From positions 1-42,026 of IMG/VR virus record IMGVR_UViG_3300021403_000026: 42,026 nucleotides of DNA, one strand, 5' to 3'. The notes beneath the pieces were generated by a model. The model made no database searches. It had not been told where the DNA came from and worked only from the letters and a program-made list of their open reading frames with translations. This DNA is from a virus. Shown in pieces: positions 38,922 through 42,026 of this stretch. Position numbers and translations under genes: made by a program. Position 1 is the first letter of the stretch, and each line of letters begins with the position of its first letter.

Positions 38922-39250
38922 TTCCCGCTCCTTTCCCACAAAGCCTGGATTTTCTGAATGTTCCAGTTTTTCTCACTGCGCTCATAATTTTCCAAGTGAT
39001 TTGAGCAAATAACAAAATGTCGATTTTTCCAAGTTCCGGTTGCAATCGTCTGACTATGGTTCCAAGTCCCGTCACTTCCTTGCTCGCAGCAGTGACAGGA
39101 AGGAATAATTGGTAATGGACCACTTATGTTCACTTCCCCGGACTTGTCGGGAGGGGTGTCCAATTCTTGCAGTCGCCGTCGCTTTTCCTCTCGAATAGCT
39201 TCACAGTCTTTGCATCGGCAGACCCAGGGGCCAGGAATACCAGCATTCAT
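38918..39250 (-). CDS. Cys-rich early protein
   Basis: The 110-residue product has metal-ligand clusters VCRCKDC near the N-terminus and SCHCCEQ, then VICSNH in the middle, so it may bind one or two zinc ions. Ser-Gly-Glu (DKSGEV) in the middle recurs in neighbouring proteins. Start and stop each overlap neighbours by four bases (ATGA, GTGA). Function unknown; a nucleic-acid or protein contact role is likely for a Zn module of this size. Confidence 0.72.
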   Translation of the reverse strand: MNAGIPGPWVCRCKDCEAIREEKRRRLQELDTPPDKSGEVNISGPLPIIPSCHCCEQGSDGTWNHSQTIATGTWKNRHFVICSNHLENYERSEKNWNIQKIQALWERSGK

Positions 39251-39501
39251 GCCGGTACCGTAATCGTGATCGTTGCTAATTTGCTCCTCAATTCCCCGGA
39301 CTTGGAGGGAGACTCACCAATTGCTTCTCTTGCTTCCTTAAGCCAAGCCTCGGCATCGGCTCTTGTTGGACCGCCATGCGAAACATGAGCGAAGGCGTTC
39401 TCAACAAGTTCAATTCCTTTCAGCAGAGCGATTCGCACGCCACTGTCACGCCACGAAGGTTCCTTCGACATTTCCAAGTCGGATTTAGGTGGCCGGCTCA
39501 T
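39247..39501 (-). CDS. Small early protein
   Basis: The 84-residue product is soluble, with one likely helix (IALLKGIELVENAFAHV) and another (DAEAWLKEAREAIGES), then SPSKSGEL and a hydrophobic end (ATITITVPA). It overlaps both neighbours by four bases. It shares the short KSGE segment, and the 13 bases coding for it, with the next gene. No family recognised. Confidence 0.72.
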   Translation of the reverse strand: MSRPPKSDLEMSKEPSWRDSGVRIALLKGIELVENAFAHVSHGGPTRADAEAWLKEAREAIGESPSKSGELRSKLATITITVPA

Positions 39502-40085
39502 TTGCTCCTCCCTTCCCCACCCAAAGCCGGGAGACGATTGAGTTCACGCAACCTAGAGCACTCAGACTTACATTTCTCGCAACACACGCACCGCTGACAC
39601 GATCTAATGTGTTCATCTCTCCGCGCCTCGGCTCTCGCCTCGTTCAATCGCTGCTCCAGCAATTTGCATGCGTCGCAAGTAAAATGGCCATGCTCATCGC
39701 CAATCATATTAGATTTGAAATGTCCGCACGGTTCACGCTCCATCCCCTCATTGCAAATTTGTTTACGCAAGTTAGCATCGTGCTCCTCCAGCGCAGCGGC
39801 GTAGTCGGTGGGGATGAGGGCGCGGATAGCTACTTTACAGGACATGACTCCGTCTTGAAACGCTCTAGCATAGGCACTTTGAATTACATCTTTGACGGTA
39901 GATTGTGGGAATGTGCTGATCGCCTTCTCCAGCATTGCCGCTGTCTCGGCTCTGCGGGTAGTGATGTCAGCTTCAAGGACGTTGATATGCTCGATTAAAC
40001 TATCAATACAAGAAAGAGGGACCATGTGATAGCGAGTCCAATCTTTGTTTCGGATAGCTTCTAACTGTTCCCTCGTCAATCTCAT
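39498..40085 (-). CDS. Zinc-finger early protein
   Basis: The 195-residue product has a helical first half (LTREQLEAIRNKDW, then ETAAMLEKAISTF) and a second half with three metal-binding groups: REPCGHFKSN, HFTCDACKLLEQ and SCQRCVCCEKCKSEC. More than ten Cys/His residues suggest two or three zinc sites. It lies in a chain of overlapping early genes. It could bind nucleic acid or a host protein; no family recognised. Confidence 0.75.
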   Translation of the reverse strand: MRLTREQLEAIRNKDWTRYHMVPLSCIDSLIEHINVLEADITTRRAETAAMLEKAISTFPQSTVKDVIQSAYARAFQDGVMSCKVAIRALIPTDYAAALEEHDANLRKQICNEGMEREPCGHFKSNMIGDEHGHFTCDACKLLEQRLNEARAEARRDEHIRSCQRCVCCEKCKSECSRLRELNRLPALGGEGRSK

Positions 40086-40681
40086 TCCTTTTCCTCCAGC
40101 GCGGCCAAGAATTCCTCGGCAACTAAAGCATCGCGCGTGTCTTTCTTTTTAAGACGTGCCGCCAATTCCCTCACCCGTTCGATGCTGGCCTTGTGGGCAG
40201 CTAGAAGCTGCGCGTCGCGGGCGGTGATCAGTTCCTCAATCTGTGCCATGAACTTTCTGTTCGGAGTTGCTTCAATATCCAACGCAAGGATGTGCTCAGA
40301 AAGTTCCTTTGCGTTCAATGGCTCGGCAGGCGTCCCAACTTCGCCTGAGTCTCGCACGGGCGCGTCTAATGACGCTAGAATCGGCTCCCGATTGTTTCGG
40401 AACGGTCCAATGTGAGAATGTGGACCAGTATGATTTTGCGGAAGAGCGCAGGGCTCTTTATCTTGCGGGGCTATTCCTCCGCATGGATATATTCTCGCTG
40501 GCGCGGGCGCGTCGAGGAGGGCGATGGTAGCACGAAAGTTGTCTAACTTTTCCTGAGCCTCTCGTGCAAACTCTTTATGATTTGACGGTGATTCGATCTC
40601 TCTTTTCATATAGAACTCAACAGTAGACTGAACTCCCCGCATCGCATCCGCCAGCCGTTTCATCTTCTCTTCCAGTGTCAT
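40082..40681 (-). CDS. Early protein with coiled coil and Cys/His centre
   Basis: The 199-residue product starts MTLEEKMKRLADAMRGVQST. The ATG at 40681 follows GGAGGATAGC, so it is preferred to the ATG at 40693. There are coiled-coil segments at both ends (EAQEKLDNFRATIALL, then AAHKASIERVRELAARLKKK). The centre is Cys/His-rich (YPCGGIAPQDKEPCALPQNH, TGPHSH). A C-x(n)-C-x(n)-H-x-G-P-H-x-H arrangement could hold a metal. Its stop overlaps the next start as ATGA. Role unknown. Confidence 0.75.
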   Translation of the reverse strand: MTLEEKMKRLADAMRGVQSTVEFYMKREIESPSNHKEFAREAQEKLDNFRATIALLDAPAPARIYPCGGIAPQDKEPCALPQNHTGPHSHIGPFRNNREPILASLDAPVRDSGEVGTPAEPLNAKELSEHILALDIEATPNRKFMAQIEELITARDAQLLAAHKASIERVRELAARLKKKDTRDALVAEEFLAALEEKE

Positions 40682-40698
40682 GCTATCCTCCATCTCAA

Positions 40699-40818
40699 TT
40701 AAATGGCGCTCTCGAACGGCTCCGGTTTAGCGCCCTCTCCGGCCTCGTGATTCTGAGCCTGGGAATGCAAAACATGGACGCTCAGGACCACCATTAATGC
40801 TGATACGACAATTTTCAT
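40699..40818 (-). CDS. Micro-protein with Sec signal peptide
   Basis: The 39-residue frame begins MKIVVSALMVVLSVHVLHSQ and has a cleavage site before QNHEAGEG, so only about 18 residues would be released into the periplasm (NHEAGEGAKPEPFESAI). It has no strong ribosome site. The frame at 40727-40858 lies across it in another phase. The signal-like N-terminus with Gln after Ala fits the rest of the secreted set, but a 39-residue frame can arise by chance. Confidence 0.45.
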   Translation of the reverse strand: MKIVVSALMVVLSVHVLHSQAQNHEAGEGAKPEPFESAI

Positions 40819-40858
40819 CAATGTTATTCTTCGGCTCAGGGGCTTTATCATCTGGCAT
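40727..40858 (-). CDS. Possible small protein overlapping the micro-protein
   Basis: This 43-residue frame (MPDDKAPEPKNNIDEN...) starts 11 bases inside the end of the upstream zinc-finger gene after GGAAGAGGGTG and ends at 40727. It overlaps the signal-peptide frame, so at most one of the two is likely to be the main product here. The protein has no recognisable domain. Confidence 0.3.
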   Translation of the reverse strand: MPDDKAPEPKNNIDENCRISINGGPERPCFAFPGSESRGRRGR

Positions 40859-41225
40859 CACCCTCTTCCTTGCGCCGGCTGCGCTTGCTTTTTTCTAAGA
40901 ATCTTTTACTCGCCAGCCTATTTGAGTTCCGGTAACACCGCTTACAGCGATGATCGTAAACGCGCGGCGCGTGCCAGTGTGTATCAGGCGGCGCTTGGCA
41001 CGCAGGACATTTAACATAGTTGTCTTCTACTGTCTCTAGCACCTCGCAACGCGCGCAGCCAGGGACCGCGCATCTAAAAATCCCTGGCCGCGTGCGTATC
41101 GGATCGTGCCGCGCTACCTCCGCCAAGCCTTGCCCGCGCCTTCGCAAGCCCCGCTTTGGCGCGGTAGCTAAAACGAACGTCATTGCGACGCCTACATGTA
41201 CAGGGCAGCGCGGCGCGGGGAGCAT
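40848..41225 (-). CDS. Zinc-ribbon early protein
   Basis: The 125-residue product starts at ATG 41225, which overlaps the upstream stop as TAATG. It has a Cys-rich middle (CAVPGCARCEVLE, then KCPACQAPPDTHWH) and DHRCKRCYRNSN, so two zinc sites are likely. A basic tail (FLEKSKRSRRKEE) follows. A longer frame from 41279 would overlap the ssDNA-binding-type gene. Nucleic-acid binding is a fair guess from the zinc and basic parts. Confidence 0.72.
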   Translation of the reverse strand: MLPAPRCPVHVGVAMTFVLATAPKRGLRRRGQGLAEVARHDPIRTRPGIFRCAVPGCARCEVLETVEDNYVKCPACQAPPDTHWHAPRVYDHRCKRCYRNSNRLASKRFLEKSKRSRRKEEGDAR

Positions 41226-41992
41226 TAGACCGCCACCGTTTCGCTTTCTGGCGCTGGCATGCGGCCTGCGGCGCGCCAAGAGTTAATCAGCTCGTAGGCC
41301 AAGAATCCTGCCTTAGCTTGTTCTTCGGTTACTAATCCATCGTTCTCAACCGATGGTTGATAAGAATCGCCCGAAGCGCGGTGATCTTCGACGACATTCA
41401 GCTTGTATACGCCAGCGAAGCGGTCGAGATTCTTAATGTTGACAAGCGTGTTCCAGTGCTTACCGGCTTTAATGGCGATTGATTTGAAGCTGACGATCAC
41501 GATTCCGGCCGGATCGACTTTTCCTTGCTTATCGATTACAAGGCACGGGAAGTTCATGAACATCATGCAGCTTGGCCGGGAATCTTCTTCGTCCGTGTTG
41601 AATTTCGAAAACTCGCACTGCGCGCATAGCCCGCCTGGATCTCCAATACCTTGCGTTCCGTTATCGGAACGGCACAGAATGCCTGCTCCGATTTCCTTGC
41701 CATTCCAGCGGATACGCGAGCGAAAGTAATGAACGTTCACGACGCGCAATGTTTCGCCGTAAATCTCTTTCGTCGCCGTATTGAAGAACTGCCCAGCCTC
41801 TAGGCCCGCGATGTACTTCGCATGCGATTTCTTCAACTCGAAGCTATTCGCTTGCGCAAGCGCTACGCGCGGAACGATGACATCTTCATTCGTGACGTTT
41901 TCGTTTCCTAACCGCGCCGCGCCTGGTTTTGATCTTAGGTACTCGGGCACTTCCTGAATTGCCATGCTTTCCTTTTTTTGTATTGCTTTCAT
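41225..41992 (-). CDS. Conserved phage early protein, candidate ssDNA-binding type
   Basis: The 255-residue product follows a pattern I know from many phage replication regions. It has a short basic start, VPEYLRSK, then NVTNEDVIVPRVALAQANSF and AGLEAGQFFNTATKEIYG, a beta strand with RVVNVHYFRSRIRWNG. A Cys set follows (GILCRSDNG, GGLCAQCEFSKF, PSCMMF) and then NFPCLVI. The Cys set could bind zinc. Neither the family name nor ssDNA binding can be proved here. Ribosome sites precede both the ATG at 41992 (GAGGAAAAC) and the Met at residue 10. It belongs to the same minus-strand operon that continues from position 1. Confidence 0.8.
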   Translation of the reverse strand: MKAIQKKESMAIQEVPEYLRSKPGAARLGNENVTNEDVIVPRVALAQANSFELKKSHAKYIAGLEAGQFFNTATKEIYGETLRVVNVHYFRSRIRWNGKEIGAGILCRSDNGTQGIGDPGGLCAQCEFSKFNTDEEDSRPSCMMFMNFPCLVIDKQGKVDPAGIVIVSFKSIAIKAGKHWNTLVNIKNLDRFAGVYKLNVVEDHRASGDSYQPSVENDGLVTEEQAKAGFLAYELINSWRAAGRMPAPESETVAV

Positions 41993-42026
41993 GTTTTCCT
42001 CGTTTTGTTTTTATTTTTTTTGGTAC
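41880..42026. repeat. Right copy of terminal direct repeat
   Basis: These bases repeat positions 1-147 with three mismatches near the inner edge of the left copy. The repeat begins inside the ssDNA-binding-type gene and ends before the next gene, so closing the circle removes one copy and restores a continuous minus-strand operon from 9353 through 1/42026 to 38609. Confidence 0.95.

Noticed and set aside
38566-39012. 148-residue plus-strand frame after the endolysin
   Set aside because: Opposes three minus-strand small genes that have ribosome sites and coupling; no recognisable domain.
1-42026. tRNA genes, integrase or attachment sites
   Set aside because: I found no cloverleaf, CCA-type acceptor pattern or tyrosine/serine recombinase motif, so I cannot support a temperate lifestyle.
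41880-42026. Fixed long terminal repeat as in T7-like phages
   Set aside because: 147 bases is also typical of assembly overlap, and the terminase resembles headful (P22-type) packagers; fixed ends are not supported.

Overview
The window is almost certainly the whole genome of a tailed phage, about 41.9 kb. The first 147 bases recur at positions 41880-42026 with three mismatches, so the sequence closes into a circle or is terminally redundant. The head and tail genes follow the order of P22-like podoviruses: small and large terminase, portal, scaffold, coat, gp4-like adaptor, gp10-like stabilisation protein, three ejection-type proteins and fibres. I see no tail tube, tape measure or sheath gene, no integrase, no repressor that I can name, no DNA or RNA polymerase, no tRNA and no CRISPR array.

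The host is inferred to be a diderm bacterium, because the phage encodes a probable outer-membrane beta-barrel, a lipoprotein and many Sec signal peptides. Most of these signal peptides place Gln right after the predicted cleavage site, which is common in Bacteroidota and, from memory, in Acidobacteriota. Many genes have strong Shine-Dalgarno sites (AAAGGAG, GGAGG), which argues against Bacteroidota. An acidobacterial soil host is my best guess, not a demonstrated fact.

Layout. (1) Minus strand, from 9353 down to 1 and, across the circle junction, from 41992 down to 38609: an early and replication operon of tightly overlapping genes. It holds a primase-polymerase/SF3 helicase, an Ala-Tyr repeat protein, an orphan DNA methyltransferase, a TubC-N-like protein, a VRR-NUC nuclease, an SNF2 helicase, a candidate ssDNA-binding-type protein and many small Cys-rich or coiled-coil proteins. 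Two nearly identical sigma70-like promoters (3352-3380 and 6946-6974) serve it. (2) 9354-9642: the divergent control region, with a perfect 19-bp inverted repeat and a second hairpin. (3) Plus strand 9643-19712: packaging and head genes, with a GroES-like co-chaperonin and a secreted Cys-rich protein. (4) 19713-36928: adaptor, stabilisation, ejection and fibre genes, interleaved with long secreted beta-rich proteins, a beta-helix protein and a GH18 glycosidase. (5) 36939-38612: the lysis region, with three small membrane proteins, an outer-membrane-barrel-like protein and a lysozyme-like protein. It meets the minus-strand operon tail to tail with overlapping stop codons.

The most unusual trait is that at least eleven products, including apparent tail fibres, carry Sec or lipoprotein signal peptides. 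Virion proteins of tailed phages normally assemble in the cytoplasm, so this set looks like a phage-encoded secretome or an unusual fibre route. Several small genes described here (1284-1445, 3209-3334, 6592-6747, 6747-6917, 11712-11807, 38609-38770, 38814-38921, 40699-40818) were found by translating the gaps between larger ORFs. All family assignments come from reading the sequence; no database search was run.
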